Notes: generated from the sequence alone by a model not told the origin. A stretch of 64,000 bases of DNA from Salinicola halophyticus (GCF_003206695.1 NZ_PZJN01000010.1:97072-161071), one strand, 5' to 3'; counted from the first letter of the stretch, positions 42,014 through 52,648 are shown. Numbers and translations: made by a program.

Positions 42014-42427
42014 ATGGCGATGACGACGATGATAACCGAGCGCTCCCAGCTCTACTACACCTGCGTCTTTCTCCAGGTGTCGTTCCGGGCCATTGGGAAT
42101 TCGATAACGGCGGCCGACGATGAAACTCGGCGTTGCTGGCTGGACGCCCAGACACTGCAATTGCTGCTCGGTGAACTCCAGCGCTGCCGCCAACAGGCAT
42201 CGCCGTTTCGCGATCTTCACTCGCCGCTGGACCAGGCAATCTATCACTGCGGTCTGCTGATGGCCCAGTGCCCCGGGGCCCTCGATCAGCGACTGTGTCG
42301 GCATCATCTCGACGCTATTTGCCTGCCACTGGGCCAGGCCATCGACCAGCTCGCCGGAAAGCCGACGCTGGCGACAAAACCATCACCCAAAGCAGACCGG
42401 CGATTTCGCCACTGGTTCGGGCGCTGA
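42014..42427 (+). CDS. Hypothetical protein
   Basis: A frame of up to 137 residues. The predicted protein is mostly helical and rich in Leu, Gln, Arg and Cys (LDAQTLQLLLGELQRCRQQASPF, LDQAIYHCGLLMAQCPGALDQRLCRHHLDAICLPLGQAIDQLAG), which looks like a real helical bundle. There is no good ribosome site before either the ATG at 42014 or the ATG at 42029, and no family is recognised. It fills the gap between trmJ and the rpsA terminator. It may be a lineage-specific gene. Confidence 0.45.
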   Translation: MAMTTMITERSQLYYTCVFLQVSFRAIGNSITAADDETRRCWLDAQTLQLLLGELQRCRQQASPFRDLHSPLDQAIYHCGLLMAQCPGALDQRLCRHHLDAICLPLGQAIDQLAGKPTLATKPSPKADRRFRHWFGR

Positions 42428-42480
42428 GCGCCTCGGGCTCGAACCGATTGACCACATGGTTATGCCTGACGGTGACGCAT

Positions 42481-42509
42481 AAAAAAACAGCGCCCGGAGG
42501 CGCTGTTTT
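42481..42509 (-). terminator. Terminator of the rpsA supraoperon
   Basis: A perfect 11-bp stem (AAAACAGCGCC / GGCGCTGTTTT) with a CGGA loop. The A7 run at 42481-42487 gives a long T run on the minus strand, 27 bases beyond the rpsA stop. The plus side has TTTT, so it can also end the hypothetical gene's transcript. Confidence 0.92.
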
Positions 42510-42535
42510 CTGAGGGATAGAACTAATTTAGAGAA

Positions 42536-44215
42536 TCAGTCCTGGCCCATCTGCTGCTTGATCAGATCACCGATGGTAGTCGGGCCGTTGGGCTCCGCTT
42601 CCTGGTCACGCGTCTTGCCCGGCGCACGACGCGGCGCCTCGACCTGGTCTTTCGCCTTGATCGAGAGATTGATCACGCGGCTCTTGCGATCCACGCTGAC
42701 AATCCGTGCTTCGACGCTGTCGCCTTCGTTCAGCACGTTGCGCGCGTCTTCGACACGGTCAGCGCTGATTTCGGAGGCCTTGAGCACGGCCACGACATCA
42801 GTCGCCAGCTCGACATGGGCTTCCTTGGCATCGACTTCGACGATGCGGCCCGTAACGAGCGCGCCCTTGTCGTTGACGGCCAGGAACTCGGAGACCGGAT
42901 CGGACTCGAGCTGCTTGATGCCCAGCGAGATGCGCTCACGCTCCGGATCGATCGACAGGATGACCGCTTCCGCTTCATCGCCCTTCTTGAACTGACGAAC
43001 CGCTTCTTCGCCGGTTTCGCTCCAGGAGATGTCGGAGAGGTGAACCAGACCGTCGATGCCGCCTTCAAGACCGATGAAGATACCGAAGTCGGTGATCGAC
43101 TTGATGGTGCCGGCAACGCGGTCGCCCTTGTTGTAACGGCCGCTAAAGTCTTCCCACGGGTTGGTGGTGCACTGCTTGATACCCAGGGAAATACGACGAC
43201 GCTCTTCGTCGATGTCGAGAATCATGACTTCGACTTCATCACCGACCTGAACCACCTTGGACGGATGGATGTTCTTGTTGGTCCAGTCCATTTCAGAGAC
43301 GTGAACCAGACCTTCGACACCCTCTTCCAGCTCGGCGAAGCAGCCGTAGTCGGTCAGATTGGTGACGCGAGCGTTGACCTTCATGCCTTCCGGATAGCGG
43401 TCGACGATGTTGACCCACGGATCTTCGCCCAGCTGCTTGAGACCCAGAGAAACGCGGTTACGCTCACGGTCGAACTTGAGCACCTTGACATTGATCTCGT
43501 CGCCGACGGCAACGATTTCGCTCGGATGCTTGATACGCTTCCAGGCCATGTCGGTGATGTGCAGCAGGCCATCGACGCCGCCGAGGTCGACGAAAGCGCC
43601 GTAGTCGGTCAGGTTCTTGACGATACCGATGATCTGCTGGCCTTCCTGCAAAGTGGCGAGCAGCGCTTCACGCTCGGCACTGTTCTCGGCTTCGAGCACG
43701 GCACGGCGGGAAACGACGACGTTATTGCGTTTCGGGTCGAGCTTGATGACCTTGAAGTCCAGCTCTTTGTGCTCGAGGTGCGCGGTATCGCGGACCGGAC
43801 GCACGTCGACCAGTGAACCCGGCAGGAAGGCGCGGATAGAGGCGACGTCGACGGTGAAACCACCCTTGACCTTGCCGTTGATCACGCCCTTGACGATCTC
43901 GTCCTTCTCGAAGGCCGCTTCCAGCTCTTTCCACGCTTCGGCGCGCTTGGCCTTCTCGCGTGACAGGCGAGTCTCGCCGAAACCATCTTCGACGGCTTCC
44001 AGCGCGACCTTGACTTCGTCACCGACCGCAATGGTCATTTCGCCATTGTCGTCGCGGAACTGCGCCACGGGGATCTGCCCCTCGGACTTCAGGCCAGCGT
44101 TAACAGTGATCCAGTCGCCTTCGATGTCAACCACGGTCGCCATGACGATGGCACCGGGTTCCATGTTGATGTCCTGGAGAGACTGTTCAAATAACTCAGC
44201 AAAGCTTTCGCTCAT
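42536..44215 (-). CDS. rpsA: 30S ribosomal protein S1
   Basis: A 559-residue protein with six S1 RNA-binding domains, each recognised by repeated patterns such as [29 protein letters not shown] and [28 protein letters not shown]. Domains 1 and 2 bind the ribosome through S2; domains 3-6 bind mRNA. The start [24 protein letters not shown] is the family start. It is the last gene of the supraoperon, 227 bases after cmk, with a strong terminator beyond. The ribosome site is weak (AGGA), as in other rpsA genes that regulate their own translation. Confidence 0.97.
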   Translation of the reverse strand: MSESFAELFEQSLQDINMEPGAIVMATVVDIEGDWITVNAGLKSEGQIPVAQFRDDNGEMTIAVGDEVKVALEAVEDGFGETRLSREKAKRAEAWKELEAAFEKDEIVKGVINGKVKGGFTVDVASIRAFLPGSLVDVRPVRDTAHLEHKELDFKVIKLDPKRNNVVVSRRAVLEAENSAEREALLATLQEGQQIIGIVKNLTDYGAFVDLGGVDGLLHITDMAWKRIKHPSEIVAVGDEINVKVLKFDRERNRVSLGLKQLGEDPWVNIVDRYPEGMKVNARVTNLTDYGCFAELEEGVEGLVHVSEMDWTNKNIHPSKVVQVGDEVEVMILDIDEERRRISLGIKQCTTNPWEDFSGRYNKGDRVAGTIKSITDFGIFIGLEGGIDGLVHLSDISWSETGEEAVRQFKKGDEAEAVILSIDPERERISLGIKQLESDPVSEFLAVNDKGALVTGRIVEVDAKEAHVELATDVVAVLKASEISADRVEDARNVLNEGDSVEARIVSVDRKSRVINLSIKAKDQVEAPRRAPGKTRDQEAEPNGPTTIGDLIKQQMGQD

Positions 44216-44230
44216 GTGATTCCTACGTGA

Positions 44231-44256
44231 TCAACGTTGATGACGGTCAAACCGTC
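44231..44256 (-). promoter_or_regulatory. Two adjacent palindromes in the rpsA leader
   Basis: TCAACGTTGA (44231-44240) is a perfect 10-base palindrome. GACGGT-CAA-ACCGTC (44242-44256) is a perfect six-pair hairpin next to it. They lie 16 to 41 bases upstream of the rpsA start codon, so in the mRNA leader they stand just before the ribosome site. In enterobacteria structured rpsA leader elements mediate S1 autoregulation; a similar role here is inferred. Confidence 0.5.
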
Positions 44257-44442
44257 TTCCTCCGTACCACCAGCGAGCACGGGCCTTATCGACATATCCC
44301 TGGGGATGTTAGCGCTGGTTCGACCTGCAACGACTTGCCAGTCGGATCGTTGCACGTCATGACATCTTGCCAGGGGCCCCGGAACGGAAGTGCGTCGTCA
44401 GCTGGTGCCGTCCAAAACCGATCGTCGCCAATCCTGCAGGCT

Positions 44443-45123
44443 TCAGACCAGGTTCCGTTCGGCGAGCAGCGTCTCGATACGCTCCACGACTTCCGGTATA
44501 TCCAACTGCGTCGTGTCCAGCTCCACCGCGTCTTCAGCGGGTTTGAGCGGAGCCACGGCACGCTGCATATCACGCGCATCGCGCGCTTGGATTTCTTTCA
44601 AAAGGGTCGAGAGTCTAGCATCTTCCCCTCCCTGCTGCAATTGGAGCAAGCGTCGCCGCGCCCGCTCCTCGGCGGAGGCGGTCAGGTAGATCTTGAGCGA
44701 GGCGTCGGGAAAGACCACCGTTCCCATGTCGCGGCCGTCGGCGACCAGCCCGGGCGCCTGACAAAAATCCCGCTGACGCTGGAGCAGTGCCTCGCGTACC
44801 GGGGGCAGCGCCGCGACCTGGGAAGCGGCACTACCGACCCCCTCGCTGCGAATCGCCTGGGTCACGTCGTCGCCTTCCAGCAGAATCTGCATCGCGCCAT
44901 TCTCGACCGCGAACACCACGTCGAGATTCTGGGCCTGCTCAGAGAGCGCCCGGGCGTCATCGACGGCAACGCCATTGCGCAGCGCGGACAGCGCGGTCAG
45001 TCGATAGAGCGCGCCGCTGTCCAGCAGATGCCAGCCCATGTGTTCGGCGATCATCCGACTGATGGTGCCCTTGCCGGCGCCACCCGGGCCATCGATAGTG
45101 ACGATTGGTGCGGCCTCGCTCAT
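44443..45123 (-). CDS. cmk: Cytidylate kinase
   Basis: A 226-residue P-loop kinase that phosphorylates CMP and dCMP. The P-loop is GPGGAGKGT near residues 12-20. [49 protein letters not shown] and the C-terminal [15 protein letters not shown] follow in the normal order. The ATG overlaps the stop of the tyrA-aroA fusion as ATGA (45120-45123). The position between aroA and rpsA is the conserved gammaproteobacterial one. Confidence 0.96.
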   Translation of the reverse strand: MSEAAPIVTIDGPGGAGKGTISRMIAEHMGWHLLDSGALYRLTALSALRNGVAVDDARALSEQAQNLDVVFAVENGAMQILLEGDDVTQAIRSEGVGSAASQVAALPPVREALLQRQRDFCQAPGLVADGRDMGTVVFPDASLKIYLTASAEERARRRLLQLQQGGEDARLSTLLKEIQARDARDMQRAVAPLKPAEDAVELDTTQLDIPEVVERIETLLAERNLV

Positions 45124-47357
45124 GTCGGGGCCTCCGTCAGTTCGAGCCCGACCCTGTTCGCCAGTGAAACGAATCCCGGGAAAGACGTCGCCACGTTGGC
45201 ACAGTCGTCGATAGTGATCGGGCCGTCGGCGCGTAGCGCGGCAATGGTAAAGGCCATGGCGATACGATGATCGCCCAGGCTATCGACCTGACCACCTCGA
45301 TAGTTGGCGGCGTCGCCACCCTTGCCGACGACATCGATACCGTCATCGTAGACGGTGGTGTCGACGCCCAGGATGGTGAGACCGTCGGCCATCGCCTGGA
45401 TCCGATCGGACTCCTTGACGCGAAGTTCCTCGGCGCCCCGTAGCCGGGTCGTGCCCTCGGCGTTGGCCGCGGCGACGAACAGCGCTGGGAACTCGTCGAT
45501 CGCCAGCGGCACCTGGTCGACGGGAATGTCGATCCCCTTCAACGGCGCGTAGCGAATGTTTAAATCGGCGACCGGTTCGCCGCCGACTTCCCGCGGATTT
45601 TCCAGCCGCAGATCGGCGCCCATCGCCTTGAGAATATTGATCACGCCGATACGGGTCGGGTTGACGCCGACGTGCTCGAGGACGAGATCGGAACCCGGCG
45701 TGATGGCCGCGGCGACCAGAAAGAAAGTCGCCGACGAGATGTCGGAGGGCACGTCGATCGGCGCGCTGGTGAGCTCGCCGCCGCCCTGCAGCATCGCCAG
45801 GTCGCCATCGCGGTCGACCTGGTAACCGAAGCCGTTGAGCATGCGCTCGGTGTGATCGCGGGTCGGTGCCGGTTCCCGCACGCGGGTCTCGCCCTCGGCG
45901 TAGAGACCGGCCAGCAGCAGGCAGGATTTAACCTGGGCGCTGGCCATCGGCATGTCGTAGTCGATGCCTTTCAGCGGCTGACCGCCGTGAATCTTCAGCG
46001 GCGGGCGTCCGCCTTCGGCGGTATCGATCTTCGCCCCCATCAGCCGCAGCGGATCGGCGACTCGTGCCATCGGCCGCTTGGTCAGCGAGGCATCGCCGGT
46101 CAGCTCGGTATCGAATGCCTGCCCGGCGAGAAGGCCGGTAAACAGACGCATGGCGGTGCCGGAATTGCCGACGTAGATCGGCCCCGCCGGCTTTTTCAGT
46201 CCATTCAGGCCCACGCCGTGGATGGTCACGCGCCCCTGGTGCGGGCCTTCGATCGCCACGCCCATGTCACGGAACGCCTGCAGCGTCGCCAGACTATCCT
46301 CGCCCTCGAGGAAGCCCTTGACCTCGGTAATACCGTTGGCCAACGCCCCGAGCATGATCGAGCGATGAGAAATGGACTTGTCGCCGGGAACGCGAATTCG
46401 GCCGCTGACCGAACCGCCGGGCGACACCCGGTACTGAACCTGTCGTGCTTCCATGGTCTGATAACTCGTCTGATTCAACAGCGTTTCGAAATAATGTCTG
46501 GCGTGGCTGGCCCGGTCGAACGTGCCCAGCATGGCGTCGCTATCGCCCTGCTCCACGGCCGTCCGCAGCCGGGCGAGCCCGGCCTCGAAATCGTCCAGCG
46601 CCGCCAGCAGTGCGCCGCGATTGGCGGTGAAGATGTCGCGCCACATGACCGGATCGCTGCCGGCGATCCGGGTGAAGTCGCGAAAACCACCGGCCGCATA
46701 GCGAAAGATATCCAGGCGCTCGTCCTGCCGCGCCAGGGTATCGACCAGCGAAAACGCCAGCAGGTGCGGCAGGTGGCTGGTTCGCGCGAGCACCTGGTCA
46801 TGTCGGTCCACCGGCATCTCCAGCACTTCGGCGCCACAGCGTTGCCAGAGTGCGCGCACGGTGGCGACGGCGCGAGGCGCCGTGACAGCTTCCGGGGTCA
46901 GAATGACCTTGTGATGACGATAGAGCTCGGGATTGGCCGCGGCCACACCGCTCTTCTCGGAGCCGGCGATCGGATGACCGGGCACGAAATGCGGCGGCAT
47001 ATGGCCGAAGGCTTCTCGCGCCGCATCGCAGACCCGGCGCTTGGTGCTGCCGACGTCGGTCAGGATGCGATCGCCGATCAGCGCCACCAGCTGCGCGAAA
47101 ACCTGACTCATGGCCAATACCGGCACCGCCAGCACGACGACATCGCTCTTGGCCACCAATGGGGCCAATTCGCCACCGCCCTCGTCGATCAATCCCATCT
47201 CGAGCCCGGTGGCGATCTCGTCGGGATTCGGGTCGCATGCCAGGATTCGGCCGCGATAGCCATTGGCCTTGAGCGCGGCGGCCAGCGAGCCGCCGATCAT
47301 GCCGAGCCCCACGATCAGCAGCGTCGGCTCGACAACCGTTGTATCGCCTCCCCCCAT
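45120..47357 (-). CDS. Bifunctional prephenate dehydrogenase / EPSP synthase
   Basis: A 745-residue fusion of two aromatic amino acid enzymes. Residues 1 to about 295 are Tyr[23 protein letters not shown] (NAD site), [16 protein letters not shown] and [15 protein letters not shown]. Residues about 302-745 are Aro[49 protein letters not shown] and [16 protein letters not shown]. An internal ATG at 46454 (residue 302) marks the junction where a separate aroA would begin. The ATG at 47357 follows the pheA TAG by one base, so translation is coupled. This fusion is known in Pseudomonas and Halomonadaceae. Confidence 0.95.
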   Translation of the reverse strand: MGGGDTTVVEPTLLIVGLGMIGGSLAAALKANGYRGRILACDPNPDEIATGLEMGLIDEGGGELAPLVAKSDVVVLAVPVLAMSQVFAQLVALIGDRILTDVGSTKRRVCDAAREAFGHMPPHFVPGHPIAGSEKSGVAAANPELYRHHKVILTPEAVTAPRAVATVRALWQRCGAEVLEMPVDRHDQVLARTSHLPHLLAFSLVDTLARQDERLDIFRYAAGGFRDFTRIAGSDPVMWRDIFTANRGALLAALDDFEAGLARLRTAVEQGDSDAMLGTFDRASHARHYFETLLNQTSYQTMEARQVQYRVSPGGSVSGRIRVPGDKSISHRSIMLGALANGITEVKGFLEGEDSLATLQAFRDMGVAIEGPHQGRVTIHGVGLNGLKKPAGPIYVGNSGTAMRLFTGLLAGQAFDTELTGDASLTKRPMARVADPLRLMGAKIDTAEGGRPPLKIHGGQPLKGIDYDMPMASAQVKSCLLLAGLYAEGETRVREPAPTRDHTERMLNGFGYQVDRDGDLAMLQGGGELTSAPIDVPSDISSATFFLVAAAITPGSDLVLEHVGVNPTRIGVINILKAMGADLRLENPREVGGEPVADLNIRYAPLKGIDIPVDQVPLAIDEFPALFVAAANAEGTTRLRGAEELRVKESDRIQAMADGLTILGVDTTVYDDGIDVVGKGGDAANYRGGQVDSLGDHRIAMAFTIAALRADGPITIDDCANVATSFPGFVSLANRVGLELTEAPT

Positions 47358-47358
47358 C

Positions 47359-48459
47359 CTAAAGCACACCCACCGGATAGGAGCCGAGCACTTTCATGTC
47401 CTGAGCGCGACGGCGGACTTCATCCAGCACGCTGGCGATCTCGGGCTGATCGAGATGGCCCTTGAAATCGATGAAGAACACGTAGTTCCAGGCGCCGGTT
47501 CGAGACGGTCGCGTCTCTAGCCGTGTCATGTCGACTCCGTGGCGATGGAACGGCTCGAGCAGACCGTGAAGCACACCGGGCTCGTTGCGCATGGCGACCA
47601 CCACCGTGGTCTTGTCGGTACCCGAGGGCGGCACCAGCTCGTTGCCGATGATCAGAAAGCGCGTGGAGTTGTCCGGGCGGTCCTCGATCTTCTCGGCGAC
47701 GTGATCGAGCCCGTAGAGCTGGGCGGCCATGTCGCCGGCGATCGCCGCGCTGTGCCACTCGGTCTTGACCAGCCGCGCGGCTTCGGCGTTGGACGATACC
47801 GCGACGCGCTCGGCGTGCGGATAGTGCGCGTCCAGCCACTTGCGGCACTGGGCGAAGGATTGCGGATGCGAGTAGATCCGCGAGATCTTGTCGCGGCGGG
47901 TCACGCTCGACATCAGCAGATGATGGTGAATGCGCAGCACCACCTCACCACTGATATGCAGGCCGGAATCCATGAAGGAATCCAGCGTGTTGTTGACCAC
48001 GCCCTCGGTAGAGTTTTCGACTGGCACTACGCCATAATTGACCGCGCCCGCCTCGACTTCGCGGAAGACCTCGTCGATCGCCGCCATCGGCAGGCTGATC
48101 GCGCTGTGACCGAAGTGCTTGAGCGCCGCCTGCTGGGTAAACGTCCCTTCCGGACCGAGATACGCCACCTTGATCGGCTTTTCCAGCGCCAGACATGCCG
48201 ACATGATCTCGCGAAACAGCCGCGCCATCTCCTCGCTGTGGAGCGGCCCGGGGTTGTTCTCCATCACCCGGCGCAGCACCTGGGCCTCGCGTTCGGGGCG
48301 ATAGAACACCGCATCGGGGTCATCCGCCGTCTTGACGTGGGCCACCTGGGCGGCGCATTCAGCCCGCTCGCTGATCAGGCGCAGCAGCTCGCCGTCGATG
48401 GTATCGATGCGTTGCCGCAAGGCCGCGAGATCCAGCGGCGAGTTCGGGGAGTCACTCAT
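47359..48459 (-). CDS. pheA: P-protein: chorismate mutase / prephenate dehydratase
   Basis: A 366-residue bifunctional enzyme of phenylalanine synthesis. Residues about 8-95 are an AroQ chorismate mutase (LAALRQRIDTIDGELLRLISERAECAAQVAHVK). Residues about 95-275 are the dehydratase (VAYLGPEGTFTQQAALKHFG, PVENSTEGVVNNTLDSF, DNSTRFLIIG). The C-terminal ACT domain carries NEPGVLHGLLEPFHRHGVDMTRLETRPSRTGAWNYVFFIDF, the phenylalanine feedback site. It lies 63 bases after serC and is coupled to the tyrA-aroA fusion by a one-base gap. Confidence 0.96.
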   Translation of the reverse strand: MSDSPNSPLDLAALRQRIDTIDGELLRLISERAECAAQVAHVKTADDPDAVFYRPEREAQVLRRVMENNPGPLHSEEMARLFREIMSACLALEKPIKVAYLGPEGTFTQQAALKHFGHSAISLPMAAIDEVFREVEAGAVNYGVVPVENSTEGVVNNTLDSFMDSGLHISGEVVLRIHHHLLMSSVTRRDKISRIYSHPQSFAQCRKWLDAHYPHAERVAVSSNAEAARLVKTEWHSAAIAGDMAAQLYGLDHVAEKIEDRPDNSTRFLIIGNELVPPSGTDKTTVVVAMRNEPGVLHGLLEPFHRHGVDMTRLETRPSRTGAWNYVFFIDFKGHLDQPEIASVLDEVRRRAQDMKVLGSYPVGVL

Positions 48460-48522
48460 GACCGTTTCCTGATTGACTGTATCCTGATGCCCGTATTGCC
48501 AAGGCGTTGGATGACGCTGCGC

Positions 48523-49662
48523 TCAACCGCGGCGGCGCTCGAAATCCTGCATGAAGGTGATCAGCGCCTGGACATCGGCTTCACTGACCGCATTGTAAAG
48601 GCTCGCGCGCATCCCGCCGACGCTGCGATGCCCCTTGAGGTTGAGAAGCCCCGCCGACTCGGCTTCGCTCAGAAAGACGGAATTCAACGACTCGTCCGCC
48701 AGCGTGAACGGCACGTTCATGATCGAGCGGTTGACCGGATCGATCGGATTGGCATAGAAGTCGCTGGTGTCGATCGCGGCGTAGAGTGCCTCGCACTTGC
48801 GTCGGTTGATCGTCTCCATCTCGTTCAGCCCGCCGATGTCGTGCTTGAGCCACTGAAACACCAGACCGGCCAGATACCAGGCGTAGGTCGGCGGCGTATT
48901 GATCATCGAATCGTTGTCGGCGTAGACCTTCCAGCCCAGCAGCGACGGCGTCTGCGGCAGCGCCCGCTCGAGCAGGTCGTCGCGCACGATGACCACCGTG
49001 ATACCGGCGGGGCCGATATTCTTCTGCGCCCCGGCGTAGATGACGCCATAGCGACTGACATCCAGCGGCGTCGACAGAATCGACGACGACATGTCGCAGA
49101 CCAGCGGCACCTCGCCATTCGCCCCGTCGACCTGAGGCACGTAGTCGTAGGCCAGGCCACCGATGGTCTCGTTATGACAGTAATGCAGATAGGCAGCGTC
49201 GGCGGAGAGCGCGATCTCGTCCGGGCGCGGTACGTGAACGTAACCGTTGCCGCGGGTCGAGCCGGCAATGTGAGGACCTGCCAGATGCTTATTCGCGAGA
49301 TTCAGATGCTTATTCGCGAGATCCAGATGCTCGGCTTCCTTGATCGCCTTGCCGGACCAGATGCCGGTATCCAGGTAGTTGGGTGACCCGCCCGGCCCCA
49401 GCAGATTGAGCGGCACACAGGCGAACTGCATCGTCGCGCCGCCCTGCATGAACAGCACCCGGTAGTTGTCGGGAATCGCCAGCAGATCGCGAAAATCCTG
49501 TTCTGCCTGAGCGGCGATCGCCTCGAAGGTCGGACTGCGGTGACTCATTTCCATCACCGACGCGCCCTGCCCGCGATAATCGAGCATCTCTTCGCGGGCG
49601 CGCTCCAGAACCGCGGTCGGCATCGCCGCCGGACCCGCGCAGAAATTGTGCAGACGTGTCAT
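48523..49662 (-). CDS. serC: Phosphoserine aminotransferase with an internal 7-residue duplication
   Basis: A 379-residue PLP enzyme that makes phosphoserine for serine and pyridoxine synthesis. The start HNFCAGPAAMPTAVLERAREEMLDYRGQGASVMEMSHRS, the PLP lysine in VIYAGAQKNIGPAGITVVIV, and GGMRASLYNAVSEADVQALITFM are characteristic. The ATG at 49662 has TAGGA nine bases upstream. Near residues 113-127 the sequence reads LANKHLN-LANKHLA, encoded by a 21-bp tandem duplication; other SerC proteins are about 360 residues, so this looks like an insertion in a surface loop. The gene lies 89 bases after gyrA in the supraoperon. Confidence 0.95.
   Translation of the reverse strand: MTRLHNFCAGPAAMPTAVLERAREEMLDYRGQGASVMEMSHRSPTFEAIAAQAEQDFRDLLAIPDNYRVLFMQGGATMQFACVPLNLLGPGGSPNYLDTGIWSGKAIKEAEHLDLANKHLNLANKHLAGPHIAGSTRGNGYVHVPRPDEIALSADAAYLHYCHNETIGGLAYDYVPQVDGANGEVPLVCDMSSSILSTPLDVSRYGVIYAGAQKNIGPAGITVVIVRDDLLERALPQTPSLLGWKVYADNDSMINTPPTYAWYLAGLVFQWLKHDIGGLNEMETINRRKCEALYAAIDTSDFYANPIDPVNRSIMNVPFTLADESLNSVFLSEAESAGLLNLKGHRSVGGMRASLYNAVSEADVQALITFMQDFERRRG
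49282..49334 (-). repeat. In-frame 21-bp tandem duplication inside serC
   Basis: Units at 49282-49302 and 49303-49323 differ only in the last base, and the first 8 bases of a third copy follow at 49324. They encode the heptapeptide LANKHL plus Asn or Ala twice. The near-identity of the units suggests a recent event. Confidence 0.9.
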
Positions 49663-49751
49663 TGCCAGAATTCCTAGAAGTTGTCCGAAACTCGTCAACG
49701 GCTGAAAAACGTGCCACTGCCAGCGCCCCGGCTTGGCCGGGGCGCCTCACT

Positions 49752-52595
49752 TCACTCGCCGCGCGGCTCGTCGTCGTTCGAGCCATTGCCGTCCACCCCG
49801 TCGTCGTCCGCCTCGGCGTCGCGATCAGTGTCGGACTCGTCAGCGGTGTCGTCGGCGGTCCCGGAGCCCGGCTGATCGGCGTCAACCGTCTCGGCGTCCG
49901 TCGCTTCGGCATCGACCGCTTCGTCGTCGAGCAGCTCGTCGTCCTGAGGCTCGTCGTCCTGAGGCTCGTCGACACGCACGGTCTTGACCAGATGCTCGTC
50001 GTCGCCCGTCCGAATCAGCGTGACACCCTGAGTGTTACGCGAGCTGATCGAGACTTCGGCGACACGCGTGCGGACCAGCGTACCGCGGTCGGTGATCAGC
50101 ATCATCTCGTCGCTCGAGCGCACCTGCATCGCGGCCACCAGCGAGCCGTTACGTGCAGTCGTCTGCATCGCGATCACGCCCTGGCCACCTCGACCACGGA
50201 GCGGGAACTCCTCGAGCCGGGTCCGCTTGCCGTAGCCATTCTCAGAGCCGGTCAGAATGTAGATCTGCTCGTCATTGACGGAGACATTGCCATCACTATC
50301 GCCGGCATCGGTCGGGCTGTCGGACTCGGCGTCGGCTTCGGCATCGATGGTCTGGCTCTGGGGAATGATCAGGCTGATCACCTGGGCGCCGTCGAGCAGG
50401 CGCATCCCGCGCACGCCGCGGGCGGTACGGCCCATGGCGCGCACGTTGCCTTCCTCGAAGCGGATCGCCTTGCCGTTGGAAGAGAGCATCATCACGTGAT
50501 CCGAACCGGAGGTGATCGCGGCACCGATCAAACGGTCACCCTCGTCGATGTCGATGGCGATCAGACCGACGCTACGCGGGCGGGAGAACTGATCCAGCGA
50601 CGTCCGCTTGACCGTACCGTTCGCGGTGGCGAAGAAGATGTAGCTGTCGGCGCGATACTCGCGCACCGGCAGGACCGCACTAATCGACTCGTCGGCGTCC
50701 AGCGGCAGCAGATTGACCAGCGGCTTGCCGCGCGAGCCGCGGCTGGCGTTGGGCATCTCGTAGGTCTTGAGCCAGTACACCTTGCCGCGGCTGGAGAACA
50801 GCAGCATGGTGTCATGGGTCGAGGCGACCACCAGATGTTCGATGACGTCTTCGTCCTTCATGCTGGTCGCCGATTTGCCGCGGCCGCCACGTTTCTGCGC
50901 CTGGTAATCGGTGATCGGCTGGGTCTTGGCATAGCCGCCACGCGACAGCGTGACCACCATGTCTTCCTCGGCGATCAGATCTTCCATGGAGAGGTCGAGA
51001 CGACTGGTGTGGATCTCGGTCCGGCGGTCGTTGCCGAACTGATCGCGAATCGACTCCAGCTCCTCGCGGATGACCTCGAGCAGGCGATCCGGCGAGGCCA
51101 GAATATGGTTAAGCTCGGCGATCTTCTCGAGAATGCTCAGGTACTCGTCGAGCAGCTTCTCGGTCTCCAACCCGGTCAGACGGTGCAGACGCAGTTCCAG
51201 AATCGCCTGGGCCTGCGCCGGGGAGAGCCGATACATGGCGCTGTCGTCGGACAGCCCGTAGGGTCTTTCGCCAGCGCCCTCTTCGAGATCTTCCGGCTTG
51301 CACGACGTGGCGCCGGCGCGCTCGAGCATCCCGGTCACCTGACCCGGCTGCCAGTCGCGGCCCAGCAGCTTCTCCTTGGCCTCGGCCGCATTGGGCGACG
51401 CCTTGATCAGCTCGATAACCTCATCGATGTTGGAGATCGCCACCGTCAGACCTTCGAGCAGATGACCGCGCTCGCGAGCCTTGCGCAGCTCGAAGAGCGT
51501 GCGGCGGGTGACGACTTCACGCCGGTGACGCACGAAGGCTTCGAGCAGCTGCTTGAGGTTGAGCGTCTTGGGCTGGCCGTTGTCGAGCGCGACGATGTTG
51601 ATCCCGAACACGTTCTCGAGCTGGGTATGCGCGAACAGATTGTTGACGACGACGTCGCCGGACTCGCCGCGCTTGATCTCGATCACCACCCGCAGGCCGT
51701 CCTTGTCGGACTCGTCGCGCAGCTCGGCGATGCCCTCGACCCGCTTCTCTTTCACCAGTTCGGCGATCTTCTCGATCAGCCGCGCCTTGTTGACCTGATA
51801 AGGCAGCTCGGTGATGACGATATGGTCACGACCGCTCTTCTTGTCGAACTCGACGGTGTGCTTGGCACGCACATAGATGCGCCCGCGACCCGTCCGATAC
51901 GCCTCGAGAATACCGGCGCGGCCATTGATGATACCGGCGGTGGGGAAATCGGGGCCGGGGATATACTCCATCAGATCGTCGATCGTCAGGGTGTAATCGT
52001 CGATCAGCGCCAGACAGCCGTTGATCACCTCGACCATGTTGTGCGGGGGAATGTTGGTCGCCATGCCGACGGCGATGCCGGAGGCACCGTTGATCAGCAG
52101 GTTCGGCACCTTGGTCGGCAGCACCTCGGGAATCCGCTCGGTGCCGTCGTAGTTGTCGACCCAGTCGACGGTGTCCTTCTCGAGATCGGCGAGCAACTCG
52201 TGAGAGAGCCGCGACATGCGCACCTCGGTGTAACGCATCGCGGCGGCGTTGTCGCCATCGATGGAACCGAAGTTGCCCTGGCCGTCGATCAGCACGTGAC
52301 GCATCGAGAAGTGCTGGGCCATCCGCACGATAGTGTCGTAGACCGCACTGTCGCCGTGGGGATGATACTTACCGATCACATCGCCAACCACGCGCGCCGA
52401 TTTCTTGTAGGCCTTGTTCCAGTCGTTGCCGAGCTCGTGCATGGCATAAAGCACACGCCGGTGGACCGGCTTCAAGCCATCGCGGACGTCAGGCAGTGCC
52501 CGCCCGATGATGACGCTCATCGCATAGTCCAAATAGGACTGCTTGAGCTCATCTTCGATGTTGACTGGCAGAATTTCTCTGGCGATATCACCCAT
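49752..52595 (-). CDS. gyrA: DNA gyrase subunit A with acidic insertion and tail
   Basis: A 947-residue GyrA, longer than the 875 residues of E. coli. The N-terminal breakage-reunion domain has the catalytic Tyr122 ([10 protein letters not shown]). The quinolone region [14 protein letters not shown] keeps Ser83 and Asp87, the wild-type susceptible residues. The GyrA box is QKRGGRGK. An acidic insertion ([20 protein letters not shown]) lies between two blades of the C-terminal propeller. The last 75 residues are a DEPQD-repeat and Asp/Glu/Thr tail, encoded in part by a 15-bp tandem repeat at 49934-49963. It is the first gene of the supraoperon, with AAGGA 12 bases before the ATG. Confidence 0.97.
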   Translation of the reverse strand: MGDIAREILPVNIEDELKQSYLDYAMSVIIGRALPDVRDGLKPVHRRVLYAMHELGNDWNKAYKKSARVVGDVIGKYHPHGDSAVYDTIVRMAQHFSMRHVLIDGQGNFGSIDGDNAAAMRYTEVRMSRLSHELLADLEKDTVDWVDNYDGTERIPEVLPTKVPNLLINGASGIAVGMATNIPPHNMVEVINGCLALIDDYTLTIDDLMEYIPGPDFPTAGIINGRAGILEAYRTGRGRIYVRAKHTVEFDKKSGRDHIVITELPYQVNKARLIEKIAELVKEKRVEGIAELRDESDKDGLRVVIEIKRGESGDVVVNNLFAHTQLENVFGINIVALDNGQPKTLNLKQLLEAFVRHRREVVTRRTLFELRKARERGHLLEGLTVAISNIDEVIELIKASPNAAEAKEKLLGRDWQPGQVTGMLERAGATSCKPEDLEEGAGERPYGLSDDSAMYRLSPAQAQAILELRLHRLTGLETEKLLDEYLSILEKIAELNHILASPDRLLEVIREELESIRDQFGNDRRTEIHTSRLDLSMEDLIAEEDMVVTLSRGGYAKTQPITDYQAQKRGGRGKSATSMKDEDVIEHLVVASTHDTMLLFSSRGKVYWLKTYEMPNASRGSRGKPLVNLLPLDADESISAVLPVREYRADSYIFFATANGTVKRTSLDQFSRPRSVGLIAIDIDEGDRLIGAAITSGSDHVMMLSSNGKAIRFEEGNVRAMGRTARGVRGMRLLDGAQVISLIIPQSQTIDAEADAESDSPTDAGDSDGNVSVNDEQIYILTGSENGYGKRTRLEEFPLRGRGGQGVIAMQTTARNGSLVAAMQVRSSDEMMLITDRGTLVRTRVAEVSISSRNTQGVTLIRTGDDEHLVKTVRVDEPQDDEPQDDELLDDEAVDAEATDAETVDADQPGSGTADDTADESDTDRDAEADDDGVDGNGSNDDEPRGE

Positions 52596-52617
52596 GGGTC
52601 GTCAAATCCTTTGCACC

Positions 52618-52648
52618 GCTGCCACGACCGGAGTCCGGCCGTGGCAGC
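52618..52648 (-). promoter_or_regulatory. Large hairpin in the gyrA leader
   Basis: A perfect 9-bp stem (GCTGCCACG / CGTGGCAGC) encloses a second small stem (CCGG...CCGG). On the minus strand it ends 22 bases before the gyrA ATG, close to the ribosome site. There is no T run, so it is not a simple terminator. Supercoiling control of gyrA acts at the promoter in E. coli; an RNA or cruciform element here would be different and is only inferred. Confidence 0.55.

Noticed and set aside
41910..42239. 109-residue minus-strand frame opposite the hypothetical gene at 42014
   Set aside because: Low-complexity Ser/Arg/Pro composition and no ribosome site; the plus-strand frame has better helical character.
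45672..47465. 597-residue open frame opposite the tyrA-aroA fusion
   Set aside because: Antisense shadow with no domain; the minus-strand gene is certain.
47539..49386. 615-residue open frame opposite pheA and serC
   Set aside because: It spans two certain genes in antisense, which a real gene would not do with such regular GC-rich codons.
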